DNA from: Parietaria judaica
Taxonomy: Eukaryota > Streptophyta > Magnoliopsida > Rosales > Urticaceae
Direction of reading: 5' to 3'
DNA length: 64,000 nt
Assembly (NCBI GenBank): GCA_954871525.1
Contig: OX940869.1
Span: 15,679,001-15,743,000 of the forward strand
Part shown: piece after piece, positions 1 through 12,300 of the stretch
How the letters are laid out: the number at the start of each line of letters is the position of its first letter
Position numbering within the stretch: the first letter of the stretch is position 1
Translations under genes and position numbers: made by a program
The notes under the pieces: model-generated
Told to the model about the DNA's origin: nothing
What the model saw: the letters and a program-made list of their open reading frames with translations, nothing else
Database searches by the model: none

Positions 1-2077
1 TTTCTTTGCCTTTTAAGTATTCATACACTTAGTTTATCATTTATGCATGCTAATACTCACATGTACACGTGTCTCACCACAAATAACCTCTCGAACTTTC
101 TTCCCGAAATACTTGCAGAAGACTCTTTAATCTCTATTTTCTCTCCATTGCTCCTCATTAAGAAATCATACGATTCCTCTGTTTGTTGATCTTGTTGTTT
201 CGGTTTTAGCCTCTCTTCGAAATAGTTCAGGTTAGCATTTTTAAATCCATATATGTTGATGTCTTATCATTGAAATGGATTTTTATAGAATCTGAGAGGT
301 TTGGTGCTAATCTTATTATAATAATATCTAAATAATCATTTTTAATAATCTGATTTCTCATGCATGTGATATCTTTAACTTATATGTCCATAAGGAAGTG
401 GTGAGGGTTATTTTAAAAATGAAAGAGTTGGTAATTATTTGATCCATGGTTTTTTTTGTTTTTCGAAGTACATGTAATTGGACTTCTTTGAGCTAATTAA
501 TTCATAATTTCTTAAAGCTGTATATGGATTTTAATTCATCATATGATCTTATTTAGGTGGTTGTTCACGATCCCTTATTTTGGATTCCTCATGCTCATTA
601 AAGGTGTAGTTAAATATTTAGTAAATTTATTTAGATTTGATAATATGATCATGGATAAAAGTTTTAGTGCTATATTTTTAGTTATATAACAAACTTGTTC
701 AACTTATTTAAAGCATCTCTAAAGATAAAGTTAAAATGTGACACTACGGTATCTTAATGCCATTTTATTCGTAGTGTACACATTTTCGTTAAGGAATTCT
801 AGTGAAGGATGTGATTATATATTAAACTAATCGGTTATGATTCTATCTTTGAGTGTGTAATTTTGTATTATAAGAGATAATTAGTTTGCCATCAAAGATC
901 GATTTGAAATATGAATAAATCTGTAATTCAGAAACTTACACACCCCGAGTCTTGACCGAGGTAGACGCTTCCCACACTAGCTAGCAAGAATTATCACTGA
1001 GTTCGAGGTAAGTAAAGACTTCCTTTACTTGCATTACAAGAACGAAATTGATTGGTGACTTACGTGTTAATGTATGCATATGATTGCATCATTGCTCCGA
1101 TGTTAGTTCATTATGAATGGTGTATATGTTAAAAGAATTAATGACAGTGTATTTCAGTTGCTAAGTTTGGGTAGGCGGCGTGCCTGTTGCGATGTCTCTA
1201 TAAAGAGACTATGATATATGGCGCGGTGTGGGAAGCCCGACTGATCACCGGGAATGAAATTGAGAATTTTCCCCACACGTCTGCGTGTAATGTTACGACC
1301 GGTCACATGTTAAAAGAATTGAAACGTTACGACCGACCGGTCGAAGTTAAAAGAAGTGACGCACGGGTCACATGTTAAAAGAAGTGACGAAAGGGTCACA
1401 TGATAAAAGAAGTGACGCACGGGTCACATGTTAAAAGAATTATGGGGAATAGTGCAACAGGAGCGTCCATAACAACGTCTACAAGCCTTAGCATTTGAGA
1501 TACACATTACGAAAGAGAATTGGAGAATTCATATTAATGTACTATGTTAATATGACATGAATGAAAAGAGAATTTGATAATGTACATTAATTGTGTTATA
1601 TGGTGATAATACGAACGGTATTATATGAGTTGTTAAATTGTCTTTTACTTACTGAGCTTTCGCTCATTAGAATTCTTGTAATGCAGACATTGCAGGTAAT
1701 TCAAATGACACTTGAGGCTGTTGGTTGAAGACTCGAAGCTAGGGATCTGATGCATATGAGATATTAACGACCGTGGGATAGCTAGTCGTGTACTTGGGGT
1801 ATTTTGAGTGTCGTTACGCTATGTATAAATCAAAACAAAGGAGCAAGTAGTTTATGCTTCCTTGTTTTGGGATAAATACTGACAGTGGTTAGATATGGGA
1901 GTTTGACGTTAATTAAATGTAAAATAATAATATAGCGTTTCAATATGTAGATATATAAAATAGGTGTATATATATATATATATATATATAAGAAAGAAAA
2001 AAAAAATTGTTTTTCAGTGGCTCACTTATATGAGTTTAAAAGAAAATATAATTACATAGGCCGTACGGGGCGTTACA
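1..2077 (+). repeat. 5' LTR of the chromovirus element (left-truncated by window)
   Basis: This stretch matches 7239-9315 base for base except for one substitution (g771 against a8010) and small length changes in a T-run near 450, the TA run near 1965-1990 and the A-run near 2000. About the first 410 bases of the LTR are outside the window. It ends in ...GTTACA directly before the primer-binding site. It contains a small tandem array at 1346-1440. Confidence 0.93.
1346..1440 (+). repeat. 28-bp tandem repeats inside the LTR
   Basis: Three full units (1346-1373, 1374-1401, 1402-1429) plus a partial fourth, each of the form gttaaaagaagtgacgcacg followed by ggtcacat, with small changes. The same array recurs in the 3' LTR at about 8585-8679. 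Repeats in this position are often part of the LTR promoter or enhancer, but nothing here proves that. Confidence 0.85.
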
Positions 2078-2081
2078 TATT

Positions 2082-2093
2082 TGGTATCAGAGC
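2082..2093 (+). other. Primer-binding site, tRNA-iMet
   Basis: TGGTATCAGAGC lies four bases after the 5' LTR end. It is complementary to the 3' end of plant initiator methionine tRNA, the usual minus-strand primer of plant LTR elements. Confidence 0.9.
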
Positions 2094-2287
2094 TACAGGT
2101 TTAGTCGTTCCTGTAGACCATCTCATATGCAAATGATCATAGCTCGAGTCGACCAATCAACAGGTCTGATATTTCCTTGTTCGTGATATATTCTTGTACT
2201 ATTTGGGCATAATTACAATATTTACGCAAAAGTAGCGTTTAGTAAAATTGCTCATATAAGATTAAAAGAGGGCATTTTCAGGAAGTT

Positions 2288-5200
2288 ATGGCGGAAGAAA
2301 CTGAGAGAGTTCATGAGGAAAGAGTGAACCCAGATATTCCCGCTTCCTCCCAAAGTAGTTTGATAGAACGCCTTACAGAATTATGCGAGAGGCAGGGGAG
2401 ACAGATTGAAAGACAAAGTGGTCTGATTGAATCATTACTACAACAACAAGAGAGACACAATCAGCAACAACCCGTCTCTTCCTCAGTTGCCAGAGAACGG
2501 ATGGATCACGGTGGAGAACGATTTAGAAAGTTAAACCCCCCAAGCTTTGAGGGTGGCGGTGATCCCTTGGATGCTGAAGATTGGGTGAAAACGGTTGAAG
2601 GGATGCTGGACTATGCGGCGATATCGGATGCTGAAAAAGTTGCGTGTGCCTCGTTCTATCTCAGAAAAGATGCAGTCCATTGGTGGGATACTGTTAAAGC
2701 AATTACGGATGTATCACAGATGACGTGGGAACAATTTAAGGAGAAGTTCTTCAGCAAATACTTCACTTATTCTCACAGATCAGCCAAGGCTGCAGAATTT
2801 ATGTATTTGAGGCAAGGAGGAATGTCAGTTTCCGAGTTTATAAGGAAGTTCGATGAGCTGTCCAGGTTTGCACCGCATATGGTTTCCAACGACATGTTGA
2901 AAGTGGATCACTTCACTAAGGGCTTAAGAGCAGAATTATTTAAGAACCTTAGTGTCGTCTTGAGCCCAGATATGACATTTGGAGAAGTGTGTCAGAAGGC
3001 ACTACAAGCAGAGCAAGGTCAACAAAGAGCTGATAGGGCACAAGAACAACGCAGGAATGCAAATTTTTCAAGAGGAAGGGACAATGCAAATAAGCCTTTC
3101 CAACGAAGCAACACAGATTTTAAAAGAAAAGAGCCTCCAAATCAGATTCAGAGAAGTGGGGGAGAAAAGCGCCCCAACAATCCTCAAATGAATAGTCCAA
3201 CAAATGTTCAGAAGTTGTGCTCGGTATGCGGGAAGCCTCATCAAGGACCTTGTCGCTTTGGTGCGGGTGTTTGCTTCAAGTGTGGAAAACCGGGCCACTT
3301 CATCAAGGATTGCCCAATGGTTCAGGGAAACCAACCAAAGACTCCAGGACGAGTTTTCGCTATGATTAAAGGAGATTCGGATGCCAGCCCTTCTGTTGTT
3401 TCAGGTCAGATTCTTATTTCTGATCTTTTCGCTCATACACTAATAGATCCAGGAGCTACAAATTCATTTGCGTCACTTGCATTCATGAGAAAATTGGGTA
3501 TACCTCCTGAGACATTAGTAGATACTTATTGTGTTAAAATCCCATCGGGTGAATTTTTATGTTCAAAAGAAGCTTTGCGAGCTTCCAAAATTATAATAGA
3601 CGGAAGGGAGTTACATGCGGATCTCGTGGTGTTAGATATAAAAGACTTCGATGTCATTCTGGGCATGGATTGGCTAGCAAAGTATAATGCCGTTGTTGAT
3701 TGCAACAAGAAGATTGTCAAGTTTCAACCACCAGGAGAAGATGAGTTTACTTTTGTGGGGATAAACAAGAGTAAACCATTTCCTCTTATATCAACGTTGA
3801 AAGCATGGAAATTGCTTAATTCTGGGTGTGCCGGCTATTTAGCCCATGTTGTTGATGTCGAAGCTGAGCATAAGACAAGACCGGAAGAAGTACCTATTGT
3901 TAATGAGTTCTTGGAAGTGTTTCCGGATGATTTGCCTGGTATACCGCCAGACAGGGAAATTGATTTTTCAATTGAAGTTTTGCCTGGAACCTCACCAATA
4001 TCTAAAGCACCATATCGTATGGCTCCGACGGAGTTAAAAGAATTAAAGAGCCAATTGGAAGAGCTACTAGACAAAGGATTTATTCGTCCCAGCTTTTCGC
4101 CTTGGGGTGCACCAGTGTTGTTTGTCAAAAAGAAAGATGGAAGTTTTAGACTGTGTATTGATTATAGAGAGCTCAACAAAGTAACGATAAAGAACAAGTA
4201 CCCACTTCCGAGGATCGACGACTTGTTTGATCAACTTCAAGGTGCTTCTGTATTTTCAAAGATTGATCTGAGATCTGGTTACCATCAGCTTAAGGTGAAA
4301 TCAGAAGATGTTCGTAAAACAGCTTTTCGTACAAGATATGGACATTACGAGTTCTTGGTTATGCCATTTGGGTTAACAAACGCTCCAGCCGCTTTCATGG
4401 ACTTGATGAATAGAGTCTTCAAAGACTATTTGGATAAGTTTGTCATTGTGTTTATCGATGACATATTGATTTACTCTCGATCCGAAGCTGAGCACGCCGA
4501 ACATCTAAGGATAGTGTTGGATATCTTGAAGAAAAATCAGCTTTACGCAAAGTTCAAGAAATGTGAATTTTGGTTGGATAAAGTTGCATTTCTTGGGCAT
4601 ATTGTAACAAGCGAAGGAATTTCTGTAGATCCCGGGAAGATTGAAGCTGTAAGTAATTGGTCTCGACCTAATGATGTATCAGAAGTACGGAGTTTCCTTG
4701 GACTAGCTGGGTATTATAGACGGTTTGTGAAAGGATTTTCCAAAATAGCGTCCCCTCTTACTCAGCTCACGAGAAAGGGTGTAAAGTTTCAATGGTCGGA
4801 TTCATGTGAAGAAAGTTTCCAAGAGTTAAAGCGACGTTTAACATCAGCCCCCGTACTTACCATTCCTAGCGGAAGTGGTGGATTTGTTGTGTACAGTGAT
4901 GCTTCAAAGAAGGGGTTAGGATGTGTATTGATGCAGAATGGGAAAGTTATCGCTTATGCTTCTAGACAACTAAAGGAGTACGAGAAGAATTACCCGACGC
5001 ACGATTTGGAACTAGCAGCAGTGGTTTTTGCTTTGAAAATTTGGCGACATCATTTATATGCTGAAAGGTGTGAAATATTCACAGATCATAAAAGCCTAAA
5101 GTATTTCTTCACGCAGAAGGAATTAAATATGAGGCAAAGAAGATGGTTGGAGCTAGTGAAGGACTACGATTGCGTGATTAATTATCACCCAGGAAAAGCG

Positions 5201-6787
5201 AATCTTGTTGCTGATGCGTTAAGCAGGAAATCGACCGGAGAACTGTCTTCAATGACGAGTATTCAAAATCACATATTAGTTGATCTTGAAAAGCTTAATA
5301 TCGAGATCGAGCCTAGAGGTTTAATGGAAAGACTATCTGCAATGACGCTTCAACCCACCCTGCTAGAAATGATCAAAGAAGGCCAAGCAACTGATGCATA
5401 TGCGAGTAAGTTGAGATCAAGAATTTCATCAGGAAAAAGAACGGAATGTCAACTATTGCAAGATGGTGTAATAAGGTACAATGGAAGATTGTATGTGCCA
5501 CATGACGAGAAAATTAGAAGATCTATTCTAGCTGAAGCTCATAGTAGTCCGTATTCAGTTCATCCGGGCGCTACAAAAATGTACAGAGACCTGAAGACTC
5601 ACTATTGGTGGCCAGGTATTAAGAACGATGTTTATAAGTTTGTAGAGCAGTGCCTTATCTGTCAACAAGTTAAAGCCGAGCATCAAAGACCAGCAGGCTT
5701 ACTCCAGCCTTTGACAGTACCCCAATGGAAATGGGAAGAAATCACGATGGACTTTGTCGTCGGATTACCTCGGTCTAGTGATGGACATGATGCAATTTGG
5801 GTTATCGTTGATAGACTCACGAAGTCGGCTCATTTTCTTCCTGTTCGCATGACCTATTCAATAGATCAACTCGCTCAACTTTACGTCAAGGAGATTGTTC
5901 GGCTGCACGGGGTACCATTATCTATTGTTTCTGATAGAGATGCGAGATTTACATCAGCATTTTGGAAGAGCTTACACAAGGCGATGGGATCTAAGATAGC
6001 TCTTGGTACAGCTTTTCATCCTCAATCAGATGGACAATCAGAGAGAACAATACAAACTTTAGAAGATATGCTGAGGGCATGCATTTTGGATTTTCATGGA
6101 TCATGGAGTAAATATCTACCATTGGTCGAGTTCTCTTACAATAATAGTCATCATTCTACAATTGGCATGGCGCCTTATGAAGCTTTATATGGAAGGAAGT
6201 GTCGATCGCCTGTTCATTGGGACGAAGTTGGTGAAAGGAAGTACCTCGGCCCAGAGCTTGTGCATGATACCGTTGAAGCGATTGAGAAAATTCGAAAAAG
6301 GATGTTGACCGCTCAAAGTCGACAAAAGAGCTATGCCGATCTAAAGCGTCGGATGTTGGAATTTGAAATCGGAGATAAAGTGTTTGTCAAGGTATCTCCG
6401 CTTAAGGGTGTCATGAGGTTTGGGAAGAAAGGAAAATTGAGCCCTAGATTTGTCGGGCCATTTGAAGTCTTAGAAAGAATTGGACCGGTTGCGTATAAGT
6501 TAGCTCTCCCTCCATCAATGTCAATGGTACACAACACTTTTCACGTCTCCATGCTGAGAAAATATATCTCAGACCCTTCTCACATATTAAGCTATGAACC
6601 GCTACAGCTGAATGAAGACCTCACTTACGAAGAGAAGCCCGTCAAAGTACTTGACACGAAAGAAAAAGAACTGAGAAATAAGAAGATTCGGTTAATCAAA
6701 GTACTATGGAGGAGTCACTCAGTCGAAGAAGCCACATGGGAAACAGAAGAGGAAATGAGAAGTAAATACCCGGAGTTGTTCTGGTAA
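2288..6787 (+). CDS. Gag-Pol polyprotein, Ty3/gypsy chromovirus type (intact)
   Basis: A single uninterrupted 1499-aa frame. In order: a gag domain (about residues 85-240, with a WWDTVK motif); a CxxC...C motif and a CCHC zinc knuckle ([14 protein letters not shown], from residue 329); an aspartic protease with DPGATNS at D387; reverse transcriptase with its FIDD catalytic box at D724-D725; RNase H beginning near D871 (YSDASKKG); an integrase zinc-binding HHCC region; and an integrase core with D1155, D1216 and E1252. The last two acidic residues have 35 residues between them, the DD35E spacing. The final 60 residues (PVKVLD...VLWRSH...EATWE) look like the divergent chromodomain of Tekay-type chromoviruses, which in the family directs integration toward heterochromatin. 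No internal stop or frameshift is present. The ATG at 2288 is about 190 bases after the primer site and is the first in this frame. Confidence 0.95.
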   Translation: MAEETERVHEERVNPDIPASSQSSLIERLTELCERQGRQIERQSGLIESLLQQQERHNQQQPVSSSVARERMDHGGERFRKLNPPSFEGGGDPLDAEDWVKTVEGMLDYAAISDAEKVACASFYLRKDAVHWWDTVKAITDVSQMTWEQFKEKFFSKYFTYSHRSAKAAEFMYLRQGGMSVSEFIRKFDELSRFAPHMVSNDMLKVDHFTKGLRAELFKNLSVVLSPDMTFGEVCQKALQAEQGQQRADRAQEQRRNANFSRGRDNANKPFQRSNTDFKRKEPPNQIQRSGGEKRPNNPQMNSPTNVQKLCSVCGKPHQGPCRFGAGVCFKCGKPGHFIKDCPMVQGNQPKTPGRVFAMIKGDSDASPSVVSGQILISDLFAHTLIDPGATNSFASLAFMRKLGIPPETLVDTYCVKIPSGEFLCSKEALRASKIIIDGRELHADLVVLDIKDFDVILGMDWLAKYNAVVDCNKKIVKFQPPGEDEFTFVGINKSKPFPLISTLKAWKLLNSGCAGYLAHVVDVEAEHKTRPEEVPIVNEFLEVFPDDLPGIPPDREIDFSIEVLPGTSPISKAPYRMAPTELKELKSQLEELLDKGFIRPSFSPWGAPVLFVKKKDGSFRLCIDYRELNKVTIKNKYPLPRIDDLFDQLQGASVFSKIDLRSGYHQLKVKSEDVRKTAFRTRYGHYEFLVMPFGLTNAPAAFMDLMNRVFKDYLDKFVIVFIDDILIYSRSEAEHAEHLRIVLDILKKNQLYAKFKKCEFWLDKVAFLGHIVTSEGISVDPGKIEAVSNWSRPNDVSEVRSFLGLAGYYRRFVKGFSKIASPLTQLTRKGVKFQWSDSCEESFQELKRRLTSAPVLTIPSGSGGFVVYSDASKKGLGCVLMQNGKVIAYASRQLKEYEKNYPTHDLELAAVVFALKIWRHHLYAERCEIFTDHKSLKYFFTQKELNMRQRRWLELVKDYDCVINYHPGKANLVADALSRKSTGELSSMTSIQNHILVDLEKLNIEIEPRGLMERLSAMTLQPTLLEMIKEGQATDAYASKLRSRISSGKRTECQLLQDGVIRYNGRLYVPHDEKIRRSILAEAHSSPYSVHPGATKMYRDLKTHYWWPGIKNDVYKFVEQCLICQQVKAEHQRPAGLLQPLTVPQWKWEEITMDFVVGLPRSSDGHDAIWVIVDRLTKSAHFLPVRMTYSIDQLAQLYVKEIVRLHGVPLSIVSDRDARFTSAFWKSLHKAMGSKIALGTAFHPQSDGQSERTIQTLEDMLRACILDFHGSWSKYLPLVEFSYNNSHHSTIGMAPYEALYGRKCRSPVHWDEVGERKYLGPELVHDTVEAIEKIRKRMLTAQSRQKSYADLKRRMLEFEIGDKVFVKVSPLKGVMRFGKKGKLSPRFVGPFEVLERIGPVAYKLALPPSMSMVHNTFHVSMLRKYISDPSHILSYEPLQLNEDLTYEEKPVKVLDTKEKELRNKKIRLIKVLWRSHSVEEATWETEEEMRSKYPELFW

Positions 6788-6814
6788 GCAAATTTCGAGG
6801 ACGAAATTCTTATT

Positions 6815-6827
6815 AGGAGGGGAGGTT
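6815..6827 (+). other. Polypurine tract of the chromovirus element
   Basis: aggaggggagg followed by tt lies directly 5' of the inferred 3' LTR start. This is the expected plus-strand primer position between the end of pol and the 3' LTR. Confidence 0.8.
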
Positions 6828-9315
6828 TATAATGCCCAATAATCTCATGAGCAAGTTTACGCCTAAAACGTATAATTTTATTTAGTCAAGATAATTATCC
6901 ATGTATATATTTATTTTAAAGAAAGTTATTTTAAAACTTTAATGTTGATTTTAAGTTGTGATGCAGTGTGGGATGACAGAACCTTACGTCAAGATCGGTG
7001 TGCTTAACATATTAAAACACGTAATAAAATAACGAGCCAATCATTTTATGTTTTCTTTCTATAACATTCTTATTAAATAAAATTATGATAACCTACTTTT
7101 GTTGCATTTTTATAAGTGGTTGTCTATATAGAAGCAGATAATTTAGTTTTCCTACTAAGAGCAAAGTTGGAAATTTGTGTCTAGTACTTATCCGATTAAT
7201 ACTATTTTATATCATCAAACAATGATCGATTACATACATTTCTTTGCCTTTTAAGTATTCATACACTTAGTTTATCATTTATGCATGCTAATACTCACAT
7301 GTACACGTGTCTCACCACAAATAACCTCTCGAACTTTCTTCCCGAAATACTTGCAGAAGACTCTTTAATCTCTATTTTCTCTCCATTGCTCCTCATTAAG
7401 AAATCATACGATTCCTCTGTTTGTTGATCTTGTTGTTTCGGTTTTAGCCTCTCTTCGAAATAGTTCAGGTTAGCATTTTTAAATCCATATATGTTGATGT
7501 CTTATCATTGAAATGGATTTTTATAGAATCTGAGAGGTTTGGTGCTAATCTTATTATAATAATATCTAAATAATCATTTTTAATAATCTGATTTCTCATG
7601 CATGTGATATCTTTAACTTATATGTCCATAAGGAAGTGGTGAGGGTTATTTTAAAAATGAAAGAGTTGGTAATTATTTGATCCATGGTTTTTTTTTGTTT
7701 TTCGAAGTACATGTAATTGGACTTCTTTGAGCTAATTAATTCATAATTTCTTAAAGCTGTATATGGATTTTAATTCATCATATGATCTTATTTAGGTGGT
7801 TGTTCACGATCCCTTATTTTGGATTCCTCATGCTCATTAAAGGTGTAGTTAAATATTTAGTAAATTTATTTAGATTTGATAATATGATCATGGATAAAAG
7901 TTTTAGTGCTATATTTTTAGTTATATAACAAACTTGTTCAACTTATTTAAAGCATCTCTAAAGATAAAGTTAAAATGTGACACTACGGTATCTTAATGCC
8001 ATTTTATTCATAGTGTACACATTTTCGTTAAGGAATTCTAGTGAAGGATGTGATTATATATTAAACTAATCGGTTATGATTCTATCTTTGAGTGTGTAAT
8101 TTTGTATTATAAGAGATAATTAGTTTGCCATCAAAGATCGATTTGAAATATGAATAAATCTGTAATTCAGAAACTTACACACCCCGAGTCTTGACCGAGG
8201 TAGACGCTTCCCACACTAGCTAGCAAGAATTATCACTGAGTTCGAGGTAAGTAAAGACTTCCTTTACTTGCATTACAAGAACGAAATTGATTGGTGACTT
8301 ACGTGTTAATGTATGCATATGATTGCATCATTGCTCCGATGTTAGTTCATTATGAATGGTGTATATGTTAAAAGAATTAATGACAGTGTATTTCAGTTGC
8401 TAAGTTTGGGTAGGCGGCGTGCCTGTTGCGATGTCTCTATAAAGAGACTATGATATATGGCGCGGTGTGGGAAGCCCGACTGATCACCGGGAATGAAATT
8501 GAGAATTTTCCCCACACGTCTGCGTGTAATGTTACGACCGGTCACATGTTAAAAGAATTGAAACGTTACGACCGACCGGTCGAAGTTAAAAGAAGTGACG
8601 CACGGGTCACATGTTAAAAGAAGTGACGAAAGGGTCACATGATAAAAGAAGTGACGCACGGGTCACATGTTAAAAGAATTATGGGGAATAGTGCAACAGG
8701 AGCGTCCATAACAACGTCTACAAGCCTTAGCATTTGAGATACACATTACGAAAGAGAATTGGAGAATTCATATTAATGTACTATGTTAATATGACATGAA
8801 TGAAAAGAGAATTTGATAATGTACATTAATTGTGTTATATGGTGATAATACGAACGGTATTATATGAGTTGTTAAATTGTCTTTTACTTACTGAGCTTTC
8901 GCTCATTAGAATTCTTGTAATGCAGACATTGCAGGTAATTCAAATGACACTTGAGGCTGTTGGTTGAAGACTCGAAGCTAGGGATCTGATGCATATGAGA
9001 TATTAACGACCGTGGGATAGCTAGTCGTGTACTTGGGGTATTTTGAGTGTCGTTACGCTATGTATAAATCAAAACAAAGGAGCAAGTAGTTTATGCTTCC
9101 TTGTTTTGGGATAAATACTGACAGTGGTTAGATATGGGAGTTTGACGTTAATTAAATGTAAAATAATAATATAGCGTTTCAATATGTAGATATATAAAAT
9201 AGGTGTATATATATATATATATATATAAGAAAGAAAAAAAAAAATTGTTTTTCAGTGGCTCACTTATATGAGTTTAAAAGAAAATATAATTACATAGGCC
9301 GTACGGGGCGTTACA
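6828..9315 (+). repeat. 3' LTR of the chromovirus element
   Basis: About 2488 bp, ending CGGGGCGTTACA. The inferred first bases TATAATGCCC pair with the reverse complement of the end (TGTAACGCCC) apart from two transitions, so the usual TG start appears to have become TA. The 7239-9315 part is nearly identical to window 1-2077. The right end abuts coding sequence of the older element at 9316. Confidence 0.88.
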
Positions 9316-11034
9316 TCCCCAAGGCGAATGGCTTGGTTGGATGATTCTCTTATCCAGAAGATCTTGGATTTGGGCTTGCAGCTCCTTCAGCTCTACCGGA
9401 GCCATCATGTAGGGTGCCTTGGAGATTGGGGCCGTCCCAGGGAGAACCTCAATTTCAAACTCGATTGCTCGATCCGGAGGTAGCCCTGGCAATTCGTCTG
9501 GGAACACTTCTGGGTAGTCGCACACGATCGGTACATTGCTCAATGGCATACGCTCTTCTTTCTCCATATTCGTATCGACTATGCTGGCTAAAAATCCAAT
9601 ACATCCTCCTTCTAGAAGTCGTTCAGCTCTCATAGACGATATCAACATCCTTGATGCCTCCTTTCTCGACTTTCCAGCAAACTCAAACATTGACCCATCT
9701 TTAGAATTAAACACCACCTTTTGCTCTTTGCAATAAATCGCAGCATCATACTTTCCTAGAAAGTCCATACCAAGAATGACATCATAGTTGTTCATCTCGA
9801 GTACGACTAGATTGGCCAATAGTTCCCTATCATCAATACCTATTGGCGCCGCACGGAGCCAATGAGTGGACATTAACACCTCACCATAGGGTAAGTCTAC
9901 AGAGAATACATCTCCTATCACATCCCTAGGCCTATCAACCTTAGTTGAAAACTTGCGTGAAATGAAAGAATGAGTTGCACCTGATTCAAACAATATGGAA
10001 GCTGGGATATTGGCCACAGAAAGGTGACCTGTCACAACATTCAAAGTCCCTACATTAACATCCTCTTTTGTTATGGCAAAGACCCTCGCATTGGTCTTCA
10101 TTGGTGGCGCATCAAGTCGACCTTGGTTAAGTCGGGGTCCGTCAATTCTCTCTTGACCGCGGTCTCGCAATTGGTTAGGCAGTTACTAGCGTAGTGCCCT
10201 TCTCGTCCACATGTGTAACAAACATTAGTGCCCTGTCGGCATTGCCCCAGATGCTTTTTGCCGCACTTGGTACAAGAGGGAAATTCAACTCACTTATTGT
10301 ACTGACTGTCATTTTTCGGCTGCCTTCGAGAGGATGAATCATTGTTGCCTCCCCATTTTGTCTTGTTATTCTGAACAAATTGTGCGGTTGCTCGAGCGCC
10401 ATTATGTTTAGTAAATGGGCGTTGACCATTACTCGTATGCGGGTTAGCCGACCTTTCCTGTGTCTTAGCCTTGCGGGCCTCAAACACTTTGTTGCGCTCC
10501 TGTTTAGTCTGGGCTAAATGATACTCGGCACGGAGGGCTCGATTAACACAATCTCCTACTGTGGTCGGTGGTGAACCGCCACAATCAATCTGGAGTGCCA
10601 ATTCAGCACGAAACATATGCATCATCCGTCGCACACGTTCACGCTCGTTAGGCACCATATCAGAACATAGTCGAGCCAGCTTGTCAAACTTACAAATTGC
10701 TTCAGTGACGCTCATACCGCCTTGCTTCAAGTTTTTGAACTCGTCAATTTGGGTCCTCATGGCTGCAGGATTATAGTACTTTGTATTGAATTCTCGTAGA
10801 AAGTCTTCCCACGTCATGTGGTTGACATTCCTCCTCAGTTTAATCGTATCCCACCAATAACGTGCATCGAGCTTGAGCACGAAGGAAGTGCATAAAATCT
10901 TCTCCTGATCAGAAAGTTGTATGAAGTCGAAGATGACTGAATCTGCGATAACCATTCCTCCGTGACCAAAGGGTCGGTAGTCCCATCGAACTCTGGTGCG
11001 CGCATCCTCCGAAATCGATCATACAATGGTTTCT
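9316..11034 (-). pseudogene. Broken Ty3/gypsy gag-protease-RT of an older element
   Basis: Reading leftward on the minus strand: a gag start (RMRAPEFDG... near 11010); a shift to a second frame carrying most of gag (10955-10290, WWDTIK and LKQGGMSV motifs); an in-frame TGA at 10292-10290 just before a CxxC and CCHC zinc knuckle (CYTCGREGHYASNC, about 10220-10180); a further frameshift near 10170; and then protease (ESGATHS where the catalytic motif is normally D-S/T-G) and the start of RT. Coding similarity stops at 9316, exactly in the conserved SPWG box of RT, where the chromovirus inserted. The rest of pol would lie left of the window. Several frameshifts, a stop and loss of the protease aspartate show a dead copy. 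It is a different gypsy family from the inserted element. Confidence 0.88.
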
Positions 11035-11949
11035 TATAACATCATATATTTACGTACATATATATATATTTTATCATAAAAAAATATACGTATCATTTTC
11101 GTATCATATCGTCATACTTAATTAAACAATATCACATGCATACAATCACATATAAGCAACAATCACACGAAACATATCATCTATACATAAACATATGATA
11201 TTATTGTCGTGATATAGGTGAGTACTTGTACGTACCTTTGATTTTCCAACACACCCTACGCAAGATAGTTCGTACAGGGACCGAATTCCTGATATTCGTT
11301 TCCCAATATCAGTTTCCTATTTAAAAAAAAAAAAAAAAAGGTTTATGACCTTCTAGTATCTATTCCTATATTTCCAACTAAAGGACCAAACATCCTGTTT
11401 TCTATTCTTCCAAGACTCTGTCGACAGCATTGCCGAGTGACATCAAGGTAGATGGAAATATCTAACTTCAATTATTCCTTCTCTCTTTCTCTTTATTTCT
11501 CAGTAAGGGATTATCTAAAAAAAAAACATATATGTATGTACCCATGCCAGCTCATGCTTATACTTATCAACAACAAAATATTTTTGATCTGTACTTATAA
11601 TTTATAACAGTAGGTCACAAAGTTAAAATAAGCTTATATTTTTATAGTAAAAAAAAATATAGTAGGTCACAAAACAAGGATAAACTTATATTTTCTTAAA
11701 TAATGCGACTTTACTGATTGTATAATCATATACATGTAAAAAGAAACTAGGTACTTTCCTTATAAACAAAAGTCTATATCCATAACCTCTCCCACTTCAC
11801 TTTTACAAACAAAAATATTTATTTTCTTTCTAAAATTCGTGTACATACTTTCACATATATATATATATATGAATACAATTTTTATTTTGGTCACATCTGC
11901 ATATTATATATACGTTAAACCACTTTATATTATATATACTACTATATAA

Positions 11950-11998
<49 letters not shown>

Positions 11999-12300
11999 AC
12001 ATAGCAGGTGTCTATAAGGTATAAATGTATATATATATATATATTGACATAGAGCAAGGTCATGCATGTATTTATATCAACATTTATTTCAAACTTTCAG
12101 AGCATGGATATATACATATCTATCTAGCTTGATCTCTCTATGCAAGAATCACTACTTGAGCCTACTTGCGTTACTACTAGACTCGTGATCTCTAACGTCG
12201 AACATCTAACTTTGTATAAATCTTTCTTGTATACTAACATGCTAAAAAATACTGTCTTAACTCCATAAGAGAGAAAAAAAGCTCACCAGATATGCTAGGG
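11035..12300. other. AT-rich DNA without recognised gene
   Basis: Long AT-rich stretch with A/T runs and TA microsatellites (for example near 11855-11870 and 12028-12044). Short ORFs here are low-complexity. It may include the 5' leader of the degenerate minus-strand gypsy element, but I see no LTR end or primer site for that element. Confidence 0.6.
11949..11997. repeat. (ATT)n microsatellite
   Basis: About sixteen consecutive ATT units, flanked by TA-rich DNA. Confidence 0.95.

Larger units (their letters stand above)
1..9315 (+). mobile_element. Ty3/gypsy chromovirus-type LTR retrotransposon, nearly complete
   Basis: The parts are a 5' LTR (1-2077, left end outside the window), a tRNA-iMet primer site (2082-2093), one gag-pol frame (2288-6787), a polypurine tract (6815-6825) and a 3' LTR (6828-9315). 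LTRs of about 2.5 kb, the domain order protease-RT-RNase H-integrase, and a chromodomain-like C-terminus fit the Tekay/Del lineage; that clade assignment is from family knowledge. The right end sits inside the RT of an older gypsy element on the minus strand, so this is a nested insertion. The right flank begins tcccc; the matching left flank lies outside the window, so the target duplication cannot be checked. Coding frame and LTRs look undamaged, so this copy may still be competent. Confidence 0.93.

Noticed and set aside
1187..1378. 63-aa ORF present identically at 8426-8617
   Set aside because: It lies inside both LTR copies and overlaps the 28-bp repeats. Duplication follows from the LTRs, and the translation has no recognisable motif.
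1346..1440. Short regular repeats that could suggest a CRISPR array
   Set aside because: Units are directly adjacent with no spacers and sit in a retrotransposon LTR of a plant genome.
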